Below are positions 54,111-62,575 of a DNA stretch of 64,000 nt, piece by piece. Below the pieces are notes generated by a model that saw only the letters and a list, made by a program, of their open reading frames with translations, had not been told where the DNA came from and ran no database searches. This DNA is from Stutzerimonas nitrititolerans (GTDB lineage Bacteria; Pseudomonadota; Gammaproteobacteria; Pseudomonadales; Pseudomonadaceae), in NCBI RefSeq assembly GCF_003696285.1, contig NZ_RFFL01000004.1:248001-312000 (forward strand), written 5' to 3'. The stretch's first letter is position 1. Each line of letters opens with the position of its first letter. Made by a program: the position numbers and the translations under genes.

Positions 54111-54126
54111 TTGTTATAACGTAACG
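54111..54126 (+). promoter_or_regulatory. Zur-box-like site before the zinc operon
   Basis: TTGTTATAACGTAACG matches the Zur consensus TGTTATAATATAACA in most positions, notably the GTTATA/GTAAC arms. It lies 23 bases before the start of the His-rich gene. Zur control of the equivalent P. aeruginosa operon (PA4063-4066) is recalled knowledge. Confidence 0.8.
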
Positions 54127-54148
54127 AACAATTCAGAGGAGACCCACC

Positions 54149-54742
54149 ATGCGCCACCTGCTGCTTGCCCTGCCCTTCGCGCTGTTGCCCGTCATCGCTC
54201 ATGCCAACGAGCATCACCACCACGACCACCACGACCACCACGACGAACATGCCAGCCTGGGCAGCCACGAGCATGGCGTGGCTCAGCTCGATGCGGCGCT
54301 GGAAGGCACTGTCCTGGAAATCGAACTGCGCAGCCCGGCGATCAACCTGCTGGGCTTCGAGCATGCGGCCAACAGCGCCGAGGACAAGCGCAAGGTAGCC
54401 GACGCCCGCGCGCAGCTGGAGCAGCCGGGCAGGCTGTTCGGACTGTCCGCCGAAGCCGGTTGCAAACTTGACGAAGCCCGCCTGGAAAGTCCGCTGTTCG
54501 CGGGCAAGGGCCATGAGCATGAGCATGAGCATGAGCATGAGCAGCATGACGCCGGCACGCACAGCGATGTCCATGCGCATTACCGCTACGACTGCAGCAC
54601 GCCGGATGCGCTGACCGGGCTGGATCTGCGAGCACTGTTCGAGGCCTTCCCCGGCACCGAGAAAATCCAGGCTCAGGTCATCGGCCCGAACGGCCAGCAA
54701 GGCAAGCTGCTACGCGCCAACCAGGCGCAGATAACGTTCTGA
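54149..54742 (+). CDS. DUF2796 (ZrgA-like) His-rich zinc-binding periplasmic protein
   Basis: The 197-residue protein has a signal peptide (MRHLLLALPFALLPVIAHA), then a His/Asp stretch HHHHDHHDHHDEH, DUF2796 core ASLGSHEHGVAQLDAALEGTVLEIELRSPAINLLGFEHA, and a second His/Glu run, HEHEHEHEHEQHD near residue 120. It probably traps zinc in the periplasm. GGAG precedes ATG; a Zur-like box is upstream. It leads a four-gene unit with an ABC ATPase, a permease and DUF3299. Confidence 0.9.
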   Translation: MRHLLLALPFALLPVIAHANEHHHHDHHDHHDEHASLGSHEHGVAQLDAALEGTVLEIELRSPAINLLGFEHAANSAEDKRKVADARAQLEQPGRLFGLSAEAGCKLDEARLESPLFAGKGHEHEHEHEHEQHDAGTHSDVHAHYRYDCSTPDALTGLDLRALFEAFPGTEKIQAQVIGPNGQQGKLLRANQAQITF

Positions 54743-54814
54743 TACAGGATGCCAGCCGTCTCTGGGCTGCAGGCAGTACACTCCGGCTCGCCGTACATCA
54801 TCCAGACTCTACTC

Positions 54815-55519
54815 ATGACTGCGCTGCTTGAACTTGATCAACTCGGTTTCGCCTGGCCCGGCCAGGTGGAGCTGCTGGACATTCCCGCGTTCTCCCTAGA
54901 ACGCAACCAGAGCCTGTTCCTCAAGGGCCCCTCCGGCAGCGGCAAGACCACCCTGCTCGGGCTGATTGGCGGCGTGCAGAGAGCTGGACGCGGAACCGTT
55001 CGTCTGCTGGGCGAGGATCTCGGCGCGCTTTCGGCCAGCGCCCGGGATCGCTTTCGGGTGGATCACACCGGCTATATCTTCCAGCAGTTCAATCTGCTGC
55101 CCTTTCTGTCCGTAGCTGAAAACGTCGCTCTGCCCTGCCGCTTCTCGCGCCTGCGCACCGAACGGGCGCGCGAGCGTCATGGCAGTGTCGACCAGGCCGC
55201 CGCGAGCCTGCTCACCCACCTTGGCCTGCCGGCCGAGCTGTTCGGCCGCCGCGCCGAATCGCTCTCCATCGGCCAGCAGCAACGCGTTGCCGCGGCACGC
55301 GCGCTGATCGGCCAGCCGGAGCTGGTGATCGCCGACGAGCCCACCTCGGCACTGGATGCCGACAGCCGCGAAGCCTTCCTGCAGCTGCTGTTCGCCGAAT
55401 GCCGGGCAGCCGGTTCGAGCCTGCTGTTCGTCAGCCACGACCAGAGCCTGGCCCCGCTGTTCGACCGCAGCCTGTCGCTGGCCGAGCTCAACCGCGCCGC
55501 GCGCCCTGCGGAGGCATGA
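54815..55519 (+). CDS. ABC transporter ATP-binding protein (LolD/MacB-like)
   Basis: The 234-residue ATPase has Walker A KGPSGSGKTTLLG near residue 40, a Q-loop YIFQQFNLLP, signature LSIGQQQRVAAARAL near 150 and Walker B LVIADEPTSALD near 173. It pairs with the FtsX-type permease that follows. Start ATG 54815 (MTALLELDQLGFAWPGQ) is used; the frame opens at 54749 without a good ribosome site. Zinc-linked uptake is inferred from the Zur-like box and the PA4064 analogue. Confidence 0.9.
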   Translation: MTALLELDQLGFAWPGQVELLDIPAFSLERNQSLFLKGPSGSGKTTLLGLIGGVQRAGRGTVRLLGEDLGALSASARDRFRVDHTGYIFQQFNLLPFLSVAENVALPCRFSRLRTERARERHGSVDQAAASLLTHLGLPAELFGRRAESLSIGQQQRVAAARALIGQPELVIADEPTSALDADSREAFLQLLFAECRAAGSSLLFVSHDQSLAPLFDRSLSLAELNRAARPAEA

Positions 55520-55521
55520 CG

Positions 55522-56787
55522 ATGTTCCTGTTGCGCCTGGCGCTGGCGAGCCTGAACAACCGCCGCTTCACTGCTCTGCTCACCGTATTCGCCATCGCCC
55601 TGTCGGTGTGCCTGCTGCTCGCCGTCGAGCGGGTGCGCAGCGAAACCCGCGCCGGCTTCGCCAGTACCATCAGCGGCACCGATCTCATCGTCGGCGCCCG
55701 CTCCGGCTCGGTGAACCTGCTGCTCTATTCGGTCTTTCGCATCGGCAACGCCACCAACAACATCCGTTGGGACAGCTTCGAGCGGTTCGCCGAACACCCG
55801 CGCGTCAGCTGGGCGATTCCCATCTCTCTCGGCGACTCGTACCGCGGCTACCGGGTGATGGGCACCAGCGATGCCTACTTCGAACATTACCGTTACGGCC
55901 GCAAGCAACCTCTGCAACTGGCCGAAGGTCGCGCGTTCGCGGAGGACCCCTTCGAGGTGGTGCTCGGCGCCGAGGTGGCCGCGGCGTTGCAGCACAAACT
56001 GGATGACCAACTGGTGCTGGCGCACGGTGTCGCCACGGTCAGCCTGATCCAGCATGACGACAAGCCGTTTCGGGTGGTGGGCATCCTGAAGCGAACCGGC
56101 ACCCCGGTGGACCGTACGCTGCACATCAGTCTGGCCGGCATGGAGGCGCTGCACGTGGACTGGCAGCACGGCATGCCGGCACGCGGCGCGGCGCGGGTCG
56201 ATGCCGAACAGGCGCGCCAGCTGGACCTGCAGCCGCAACAGATCACCGCCTTCCTGCTCGGGTTGAACAGCCGGATCGCGACCTTCGCCCTGCAACGCGA
56301 AATCAACCAGTACCGGGGCGAGCCGCTGCTGGCGATCCTGCCCGGCGTGGCCCTGCAGGAACTCTGGAGCCTGGTCGGCACGGCCGAGAAGGCGCTGTTC
56401 GTGGTCTCGCTGTTCGTAGTGCTGACCGGGCTGATCGGCATGCTCACGGCGATTCTCACCAGCCTCAACGAACGCCGCCGGGAAATGGCGATTCTGCGTT
56501 CGGTGGGCGCCAGGCCCTGGCACATCGCCGGCCTGCTGGTGGTCGAAGCCTTCGCCCTGGCCCTGGCCGGGGTGCTGCTGGGGCTGCTGTTGCTGTATCT
56601 CGCCATCGCGGTTGCCCAGGGACCGCTGCAGGGTCACTACGGCATTTACCTGCCGCTGGCCTTGCCGAGTACCTACGAATGGACATTGCTGGCCGCGATC
56701 CTGCTGGCGGGCCTGGTGATCGGCTGTGTGCCGGCCTGGCGCGCCTATCGGCAGTCGCTGGCCGACGGTCTGTCGATCCGCTTATGA
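55522..56787 (+). CDS. ABC transporter permease (FtsX/MacB type)
   Basis: The 421-residue protein has one N-terminal membrane helix (RRFTALLTVFAIALSVCLLLAVE), a large periplasmic domain (residues about 45-270; ISGTDLIVGARSGSVNLLLYSVF) and three C-terminal helices (LFVVSLFVVLTGLIGMLTAIL; GLLVVEAFALALAGVLLGLLLLYLA; TLLAAILLAGLVIGCVPA). MAILRSVGARPW is the FtsX-family cytoplasmic loop. Start ATG 55522 has GGAGG seven bases upstream; an ATG at 55516 overlaps the ATPase stop (ATGA). Confidence 0.9.
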   Translation: MFLLRLALASLNNRRFTALLTVFAIALSVCLLLAVERVRSETRAGFASTISGTDLIVGARSGSVNLLLYSVFRIGNATNNIRWDSFERFAEHPRVSWAIPISLGDSYRGYRVMGTSDAYFEHYRYGRKQPLQLAEGRAFAEDPFEVVLGAEVAAALQHKLDDQLVLAHGVATVSLIQHDDKPFRVVGILKRTGTPVDRTLHISLAGMEALHVDWQHGMPARGAARVDAEQARQLDLQPQQITAFLLGLNSRIATFALQREINQYRGEPLLAILPGVALQELWSLVGTAEKALFVVSLFVVLTGLIGMLTAILTSLNERRREMAILRSVGARPWHIAGLLVVEAFALALAGVLLGLLLLYLAIAVAQGPLQGHYGIYLPLALPSTYEWTLLAAILLAGLVIGCVPAWRAYRQSLADGLSIRL

Positions 56788-56795
56788 GGAACACC

Positions 56796-57305
56796 ATGTC
56801 ACGCCTGCTGCCCGCGCTACTGCTCGCCCTCGCCCTGCCGGTCGCCGCCGAGGTGCGCGAGCTGCAATGGTCCGATCTGATTCCGCCAGGCGCGCCGCCA
56901 CCGCCGCCGCCCGTGGCCTTGCACGACCTGTCGCAACTGGCCGATGCGCTGGGGGCCGAAGCTGGTCCCGCCGCTATGCAGCAATCACCCGCGGCGCCTG
57001 TGGTCGAAGCGCTCGATGGCGTGCAGGTCAAGCTGCCGGGCTATATCGTGCCGCTGGACATGAGCGAGGAAGGCCGCGTCACTGAGTTTCTGCTGGTGCC
57101 CTACTTTGGCGCCTGCATCCATGTGCCGCCACCGCCGTCGAACCAGATCGTGCATGCCACCAGCGAACTCGGCGTCAAGGTGGAGCAGCTCTATCAGCCG
57201 TTCTGGATCGAAGGTCCGCTGCGGGTCGAACACGCCAGCAGCGAACTGGCCGAAGCCGGCTATCGCATGGATGCGCAGAAGATCTATTTCTACGAGCTGG
57301 ATTGA
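56796..57305 (+). CDS. DUF3299 periplasmic protein
   Basis: The 169-residue protein has a signal peptide (MSRLLPALLLALALPVAAEV), a Pro-rich segment IPPGAPPPPPPVAL, and the DUF3299 core GVQVKLPGYIVPLDMSEEGRVTEFLLVPYFGACIHVPPPPSNQIVHATSEL, with one Cys and several His that could hold metal. Start ATG 56796 follows AGGA by six bases; ATG 56784 overlaps the permease stop. It closes the zinc operon. Biochemical role is unknown. Confidence 0.88.
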   Translation: MSRLLPALLLALALPVAAEVRELQWSDLIPPGAPPPPPPVALHDLSQLADALGAEAGPAAMQQSPAAPVVEALDGVQVKLPGYIVPLDMSEEGRVTEFLLVPYFGACIHVPPPPSNQIVHATSELGVKVEQLYQPFWIEGPLRVEHASSELAEAGYRMDAQKIYFYELD

Positions 57306-57426
57306 ATTGGCAGCGGATACATAGGTAGCTGGTGCGCGGTGGCTTGCAGTACGACAAGCGCCCTATGAACCAACGCCTCGCGCGCGGGTGCTACTCCAAA
57401 ACAAGCAGGCAGTTGCTCGTTACCCC

Positions 57427-57472
57427 GTGGGAGCCGTGCCCTCGCGGCGAATGCAGGCGCTAGCCTGCCGAC
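57427..57472 (+). repeat. GTGGGAGC REP-like unit, copy 2
   Basis: GTGGGAGCCGTGCCCTCGCGG, then GCAGGCGCTAGCCTGCC; aligned with the inverse copy at 32000-32044 it differs at only a few bases. It sits between the convergent zinc operon and TonB2 operon ends. Confidence 0.7.
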
Positions 57473-57516
57473 AGCCTCGAAACTCACCCTAAAGCGGCCT
57501 CATACGAGACGCTGTT

Positions 57517-58608
57517 TCAGTTGATACGTGCGACCTGACGCTGGCGTTCGAAGCTCAACTCGCCCTCGGCCCATTCACGCCAGGCCCGCACCTGACGGCG
57601 CTCGGCACCGGCACGTTCTGCCTGTTTCAACGCATCGAGGCCGGCCTGCCAGTGGGCCTGTTCTAGTTCCAACTGGGCCACGTGGAGCCATAGCTTGGCA
57701 TTGCCCGACTGAGCGGCCAGCTCCCGATAGATGCGCGACGCCGACGAGCGCTCACGCGCCTGCCACCAGAGCATGCCCAGGCGCTCACGGCGGGTTGCAT
57801 TGGTTGCCAGCAGACGCGACTCCAGCATGCCCTCGAGCAGCTTCGCACCCTGCCAGGGCTGGCCGGCCGCGCTGGCCAGCAGTACCAGGTTGTCCAGTTC
57901 GGATTCACTGAAGCGCAATCCCTTGGCATGGGCCGCGCGCAGCGTCGCGAGCGCCTTGTCTTCGTCGCCGGCCATCTGCTGCAGCCCGGCCAGTTGGCGC
58001 CAGGTCTTGGTCTGGTCCGGATGACGCAACAACAGACGGCGCTGCCAGCGCTCAGCCGCCTCGTAACGTTTCAGCTCGGCATTGGCACCGACCAGGAACT
58101 GCAGCCAGGTATCGCCGGCATTCGGGTTGGCCTGTACGTAGCGCTCGGCGAGCGGCAGGGCCTTGGCATGCTGGCCCAGCCCCTGATAGGCCTGCACCAG
58201 CATCTGCAACACTTCCTCGTTCGCCTGTGCCGGCGAGCCCAGCAACTCGACGACCTTGGCGTAACGCTCCTGCACCAGGTTCAGCTTGGCCAGGTTCAAG
58301 CGCTCGTTGGGCAGCAGCGCTTCGTCCAGCTTGCCGCTGGCAACCGCCTTCTCCAGCAGTTGCAGCGCCTGCTTGTTGTCACCTTCGGCCCAGGCGAGAT
58401 AAGCGCGGCTGCGCCATACCAGGGCTTCCTCGGCACTGCCGGCCTTGGCCTCGACCTGCTGCAGCAGCTTGCGAGCGGTGGCGTAATCACCCTTCTGCTG
58501 CGCGCTCTGCGCTCGTTCCAGTGCCATGAAGACGGCAGGGTTGACCACTTGCGCAGCCTGTACGGAGGCCGCGAACAGTAACGAAAGCAGGAGCAGGAAA
58601 CGTGGCAT
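57517..58608 (-). CDS. Tetratricopeptide-repeat protein of the TonB2 operon
   Basis: The 363-residue protein has a signal peptide (MPRFLLLLSLLFAASVQA) and at least six TPR-like helical pairs (e.g. ALERAQSAQQKGDYATARKLLQQVEAK; LVQAYQGLGQHAKALPLAERYVQANPN; WLHVAQLELEQAHWQAGLDALKQAERA). It should be periplasmic. Its start follows the tonB stop by one base, so it belongs to the operon. A TPR protein closes the Vibrio TonB2 cluster (recalled as VC1543), where it supports the system. The role here is inferred. Confidence 0.9.
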   Translation of the reverse strand: MPRFLLLLSLLFAASVQAAQVVNPAVFMALERAQSAQQKGDYATARKLLQQVEAKAGSAEEALVWRSRAYLAWAEGDNKQALQLLEKAVASGKLDEALLPNERLNLAKLNLVQERYAKVVELLGSPAQANEEVLQMLVQAYQGLGQHAKALPLAERYVQANPNAGDTWLQFLVGANAELKRYEAAERWQRRLLLRHPDQTKTWRQLAGLQQMAGDEDKALATLRAAHAKGLRFSESELDNLVLLASAAGQPWQGAKLLEGMLESRLLATNATRRERLGMLWWQARERSSASRIYRELAAQSGNAKLWLHVAQLELEQAHWQAGLDALKQAERAGAERRQVRAWREWAEGELSFERQRQVARIN

Positions 58609-58609
58609 T

Positions 58610-59311
58610 TTAGCGTTCTCCTTGCAGGCGGAAGTGAAGGGTCTTGACGGCCTCTCGGGAGACCGCGGCGCCGTTTTCGGTACGCGGCGCGAAGCGCCAG
58701 CGAGCTGCTGCGCGACGCGCCTCACGATCGAAAATGTTGCGAGGCTCGGATTCCAACACGCGGATGTTCTCGACCGTGCCGGCGGCGGTGATGGTGAAGG
58801 CCAGCTTGATGTGCCCCTCGATACCGCGCTGACGCGCCCGGTAGGGGTATTCGGGACGCACATCGTTCAACGGCATGACCTCCTGTTCCGGCCCGCCAGG
58901 CTGCCCCGCTCCCTCAACGGAAGGCGCCGGTGCCGCAGCTGGCGCCGAGGCGCCCGCGGTCAGCCCGGACAGACTGGGTGTGGGTGCGGAAATCGAAATA
59001 CCGCTATCGATGTTCGGCAGGGCCAGGTCAAGTTTGGGCAGGTTGGCGCTCGGCGTGGCCATGGTCGGTGTCGGCGGCGTAGGCGGTTGCGGCGTCTTCG
59101 GCTGAGGCGGCTGCGGTGCCTGCTGCCGGGAACGTGTGCTGGTGTCCTCGTTGCGGCCGTCCATGCGTACGAAGTTGGCGATCGCCACCGGATCGTCCAC
59201 CACCTCACTGCCCGAAGGGGTGACCATGCTCAGCATGAGCACGAACAGCGACAATGCCACTGCGCAGGCGGCGATGAAGGACAGCCCGACACGAGCCAGC
59301 CTCTGATGCAT
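58610..59311 (-). CDS. tonB: TonB-family energy transducer (TonB2 type)
   Basis: The 233-residue protein has an N-terminal anchor (VGLSFIAACAVALSLFVLMLSMV), a Pro-rich spacer (APQPPQPKTPQPPTPPTPT), and a C-terminal TonB domain ([37 protein letters not shown]). TonB couples the inner-membrane proton gradient to outer-membrane receptors. The start ATG 59311 overlaps the exbD stop (TGATG), with AGGAG seven bases before; a GTG at 59314 would add one residue. A second TonB set beside the main one is common in pseudomonads; the receptor is not in the window. Confidence 0.92.
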   Translation of the reverse strand: MHQRLARVGLSFIAACAVALSLFVLMLSMVTPSGSEVVDDPVAIANFVRMDGRNEDTSTRSRQQAPQPPQPKTPQPPTPPTPTMATPSANLPKLDLALPNIDSGISISAPTPSLSGLTAGASAPAAAPAPSVEGAGQPGGPEQEVMPLNDVRPEYPYRARQRGIEGHIKLAFTITAAGTVENIRVLESEPRNIFDREARRAAARWRFAPRTENGAAVSREAVKTLHFRLQGER

Positions 59312-59721
59312 CACAGCGCTCCTGCGGTCGCGGCGAGCGCCACGTCATGTACGCCGGCCTGGCGCGCCTGGTCCATCACCTGGACCACCAGGCCGGTGCG
59401 CGCGTCCTGGTCGGCCTGGACCACTACCGCGCCGTCCGGCTGGTCGACGCGCAGACGCTCGATGTGCGCGCGCACGCTGCGTACGTCAACGGCCTTCTTG
59501 TCGATCCACACCTGGCCGTCGGCAGTCACCGCGACGAGGATGTTGCCCTTGTCCTGCGCGCTGGCGGTATCCGCCTGCGGGCGCTGGACCTCGACACCGG
59601 ATTCCTTGATGAAGGAGCTGGTGACGATGAAGAAAATCAGCATGATGAAAACCACATCGAGCATCGGCGTCAGATCGATGCCAGTGTCTTCTTCCTGCAG
59701 GTGATGGCGACGCATACGCAT
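59311..59721 (-). CDS. exbD: ExbD-family biopolymer transport protein
   Basis: The 136-residue protein has a short basic start (MRMRRHHLQEEDTG), one membrane helix with the key Asp (IDLTPMLDVVFIMLIFFIVTSSF), and a periplasmic domain (GNILVAVTADGQVWIDKKAVD). With ExbB it forms the proton-driven motor for TonB. Start ATG 59721 has GAGGA seven bases upstream. It overlaps tonB by one base. Confidence 0.93.
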   Translation of the reverse strand: MRMRRHHLQEEDTGIDLTPMLDVVFIMLIFFIVTSSFIKESGVEVQRPQADTASAQDKGNILVAVTADGQVWIDKKAVDVRSVRAHIERLRVDQPDGAVVVQADQDARTGLVVQVMDQARQAGVHDVALAATAGAL

Positions 59722-59731
59722 CCGGTAATCC

Positions 59732-60277
59732 TCAATCGTGACGCAGCTGGTCGGCCAGCCGGTCGAGAGCCAGGCGCGCGATTCGCTCGAGACGCGCCAG
59801 GCTGAACAGTCCAGTGATGGCCAGCACCATGCCGGCCATGGTCGGCAGGGTCGCCTGCCAGACGCCCGCTGCCATCCCGCGGGGGTTGCCGGTGCCGTTG
59901 AGCGCCAACACGTCGAATACGGCGATCATTCCGCTGACGGTGCCGAGCAGGCCCAGCAGCGGATACATGGCGACCAGCGTCTTGCTCAGCCGCAGAGGTC
60001 CGGACAGCTGCTGCTGCGCCTGTGCCAGCCAGGCTGCGCGCACCGCACGCTGCCAGCTGCCGGATTCGCCACTCAGCTGTGCCCAGGCCTGGCGCCGTGC
60101 TTCCACCCAGTGCGGGAACACCCGGCGCATGAACCAGACGCGCTCGAACACCAGCGTCCAATAGAGAACGCAGAGGGCGGCCAGCGCCCACATCACCACG
60201 CCGCCTGCCGCCATGAAGTCGAGCAGCGCATGGCCGCTGTCGACCAGGCTCAGCCAGTAGCCGTGCAGATCAGTCAC
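59732..60277 (-). CDS. exbB: ExbB-family proton channel protein
   Basis: The 181-residue protein has three hydrophobic segments: LDFMAAGGVVMWALAALCVLYWTLV; TLVAMYPLLGLLGTVSGMIAVFDVL; ATLPTMAGMVLAITGLFSLARL. The second is the MotA/TolQ/ExbB motif. Start GTG 60277 lies inside the previous gene's last codons (8-base overlap), and its ribosome site is weak, so coupling is likely. It forms the channel with ExbD. Confidence 0.92.
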   Translation of the reverse strand: MTDLHGYWLSLVDSGHALLDFMAAGGVVMWALAALCVLYWTLVFERVWFMRRVFPHWVEARRQAWAQLSGESGSWQRAVRAAWLAQAQQQLSGPLRLSKTLVAMYPLLGLLGTVSGMIAVFDVLALNGTGNPRGMAAGVWQATLPTMAGMVLAITGLFSLARLERIARLALDRLADQLRHD

Positions 60278-61616
60278 GGCGCGGCGATCCCGACAGGTGC
60301 AGTGCGATCAGACCGGCGCTCTGCTGCTCCAGCAACTGGATCAGGCCCTTGCTGCGGCTGGCCAGCAGGCTGTGCAGGAACAACAGGGGAATCGCCACCA
60401 CCAGGCCTTGCACGGTCGTCACCAGCGCCTGGGAGATGCCGTCGGCCATCAGTCGAGAGTCACCGCCACCGCTCTGGGTGATGGCCTGGAAGGTGACGAT
60501 CATGCCAGTTACGGTACCCAGCAGGCCCAGCAGCGGCGCCACGGCAGCGAGCAGCTTGAGCAGCGGCTGGCCACGCTCCAGCGGCGGTGTTTCCTGAAGA
60601 ATGGCCTCGTCGAGTTTCAGCTCGAGGGTTTCCAGGTCCGACAACTGCGGCTTGGGTCCGAGCACGCCGATGATCCGTCCCAGCGGGTTGTCGCTGCGAG
60701 GGGCATTCAGTTCGCGCATCTGGCTGGCGACCTTGCGCCCGACACCGCTGAGATAGGCCATTCGCCAGATCGCCAGCAGCAGACCGAAGATACCCAGCAC
60801 CATGATCACCCAGCCGACCAGGCCGCCCTGCTGCACCCGATCCCACAGTTCCGGCTGACGCTGCAGCTGCTCCAGCAGGGAGCCCCGGCTCGGATCTACC
60901 GGCAGAACCGCCAGCGCATCGCTGCTGCCCAGATAGTCGTCGACCAGCCCCTGCCCGGAGGGTTGCCGCGCGGGAGCCAGCAACTCGCCGGCACTCTCGT
61001 CGTAACGCAGGAAGGCGTCCTTGGTGAAAGCCGAGAAAGCACCGACCCGCAGCACCGATTCGACGTTACGCTGGCCGTTGGCGCTAACCACAGGCAGCTC
61101 GACCTGCTCGACCCGACCACTCGCGGCCAGGTCTTCGAGCAAGGTCATCCAGAACGCGTCCAGATCCTCGGCAGACGGCAAGGTACGGCTCTCCGCCAGT
61201 GCCCGCAGGCGCTGCACACGCTCCGGATACTGGGTGTTGAGCAAACTGTCTTGCCATTGCCCGGCGATGTCGCCCGCGCTCTGGCGCACGACCCCGAACA
61301 GTTCCCCCAGATGCCCCACGCGCTGCGCGAGGAGCCTTTCCTGCTCGACCAGCTCGGCTTCCTGACGATCGAATTCAGCTTTCAGGCGCTCGGCTTCGGC
61401 CTTCTGCTGTGCGAGCGCGGCATTGGCTCGCGCCAGCAACTGCGCCTGCTCGCTGCGATCCTGCAGGAACGCCTGCTCACGCGCCTGCATGGCGTCGGCT
61501 TCGGCCGCACGATCGCTACGAATGCGTTGCAGCAGTTGATCGGGGGTCAGGGGCTCGGCCGCCTGGGCCAGTGCCGGCAGCAGGCCAATGAACAGCAACG
61601 TCAGCAAACGGCTCAT
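60270..61616 (-). CDS. TtpC-like MotA/TolQ/ExbB-family protein
   Basis: The 448-residue protein has a signal peptide (MSRLLTLLFIGLLPALAQA), a long coiled-coil periplasmic part (residues 30-110, rich in Ala/Glu/Gln), and a C-terminal ExbB-like membrane domain (VGWVIMVLGIFGLLLAIWRMAYL; LLKLLAAVAPLLGLLGTVTGMIVTFQAI; ALVTTVQGLVVAIPLLFLHSLLA). This fusion of a signal-bearing coiled coil and ExbB is TtpC, which Vibrio TonB2 needs in addition to ExbB/ExbD. Start ATG 61616 overlaps the DUF3450 stop (ATGA). Confidence 0.9.
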   Translation of the reverse strand: MSRLLTLLFIGLLPALAQAAEPLTPDQLLQRIRSDRAAEADAMQAREQAFLQDRSEQAQLLARANAALAQQKAEAERLKAEFDRQEAELVEQERLLAQRVGHLGELFGVVRQSAGDIAGQWQDSLLNTQYPERVQRLRALAESRTLPSAEDLDAFWMTLLEDLAASGRVEQVELPVVSANGQRNVESVLRVGAFSAFTKDAFLRYDESAGELLAPARQPSGQGLVDDYLGSSDALAVLPVDPSRGSLLEQLQRQPELWDRVQQGGLVGWVIMVLGIFGLLLAIWRMAYLSGVGRKVASQMRELNAPRSDNPLGRIIGVLGPKPQLSDLETLELKLDEAILQETPPLERGQPLLKLLAAVAPLLGLLGTVTGMIVTFQAITQSGGGDSRLMADGISQALVTTVQGLVVAIPLLFLHSLLASRSKGLIQLLEQQSAGLIALHLSGSPRRD

Positions 61617-62383
61617 CGTACGGCCTCCTTGGCCAGGGTCTTCACCGGCAATTCGAGCCAACTGGGTGCTTGTTGCTGGCGGGCGATGGCGATCGCCTTG
61701 GTAATGGGGCGGCGCGCGCTGCCGTCGAGTACTTCCCAGGCGCGCGTCTGTGGGTTCCACCAGCCGCTCTCATGAGCGTCCAGCGTCTGGTAATAAAGCA
61801 TGGTCCGACCCAGCCGCAGGAATTCGACGCTGCGCGTGCCACTCTCGGCGGGCAGTTCACCGCGCCAGGCTTCCAGGGTCCGTCCGTAATCACTCTCGAT
61901 CTGGTACGCCTCGAGGATGCGACGGTACTTCTCGGCAAGGCTGACATCGGCACGCACCTGCATCTCCTGCAGGCTGGCAAGGCGGTCGGCACGCTCATCG
62001 GGCAGGAACGGCAGATCGGCAGCGATGAACTCTTCCAGCACTTCGATCATGCGGCTCATCTGCGGCGCAACCGCTTCCTGGGTGCGTTCGATGCTGTCCA
62101 GTTGCCGCTGAAAGCCTTCCAGCTCCTTGCGCTGCGCTGCCGTGAGATCGACCAGTTGCGCGTTGTATGCCTTCAGCGCCTCGGCCTGCTGCACGGCATT
62201 ACGGTAATCGTTGAGCATCTGCCGGGTGGCATCGTCGAGTTGCTCGATACGCGCTTGCGAAGCCTTGGCTTCTGCAGCCAGGCGCTGACTTTCCTCCAGC
62301 GCCGTGTCCAGCGGGGCAGCATAAAGCGGCATGCAGCACGACAGCACGGCGACCGCCAGGAGGCGGGGAATAAAGGCTTGCAT
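61613..62383 (-). CDS. DUF3450 periplasmic coiled-coil protein
   Basis: The 256-residue protein has a signal peptide (MQAFIPRLLAVAVLSCCMPLYA), then about 90 residues of coiled coil (SQRLAAEAKASQARIEQLDDATRQMLNDYRNAV) and a conserved C-terminal part (RMIEVLEEFIAADLPFLPDERADRLASLQ, YQIESDYGRTLEAW). DUF3450 heads the TtpC/TonB2 clusters of Vibrio and relatives; it may shape the periplasmic part of the motor. A Fur-like box is upstream, 37-55 bases before the start. Confidence 0.92.
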   Translation of the reverse strand: MQAFIPRLLAVAVLSCCMPLYAAPLDTALEESQRLAAEAKASQARIEQLDDATRQMLNDYRNAVQQAEALKAYNAQLVDLTAAQRKELEGFQRQLDSIERTQEAVAPQMSRMIEVLEEFIAADLPFLPDERADRLASLQEMQVRADVSLAEKYRRILEAYQIESDYGRTLEAWRGELPAESGTRSVEFLRLGRTMLYYQTLDAHESGWWNPQTRAWEVLDGSARRPITKAIAIARQQQAPSWLELPVKTLAKEAVR

Positions 62384-62419
62384 TGATGGATCCCTTGCAG
62401 ACGGACGTCAAACTCGAAA

Positions 62420-62438
62420 GAGAAACATTATCATCTAC
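62420..62438 (-). promoter_or_regulatory. Fur-box-like site for the TonB2 operon
   Basis: On the minus strand GTAGATGATAATGTTTCTC matches the 19-bp Fur consensus at 13 positions, including the central GATAAT. It lies in the 192-base space between the TonB2 operon and ompW. Confidence 0.7.
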
Positions 62439-62491
62439 CGCAAAACGGATGGCAACCCGGGCAATACGTCGCACACGGGCCGAAGCATTTA

Positions 62492-62505
62492 TTGAGCTGG
62501 GTCAA
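62492..62505 (+). promoter_or_regulatory. ANR/FNR-like box before ompW
   Basis: TTGAGCTGGGTCAA matches TTGAT-N4-ATCAA at eight of ten fixed positions, 71 bases before the ompW start. ANR-dependent expression of P. aeruginosa OprG, an OmpW homologue, is recalled knowledge. Confidence 0.65.
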
Positions 62506-62575
62506 AAATAGGCTTTTGCCGCGCCCTACCATGGCTTCCAACACGCAACAGAACCCTGTCTCGTTGGAGTCCCTT

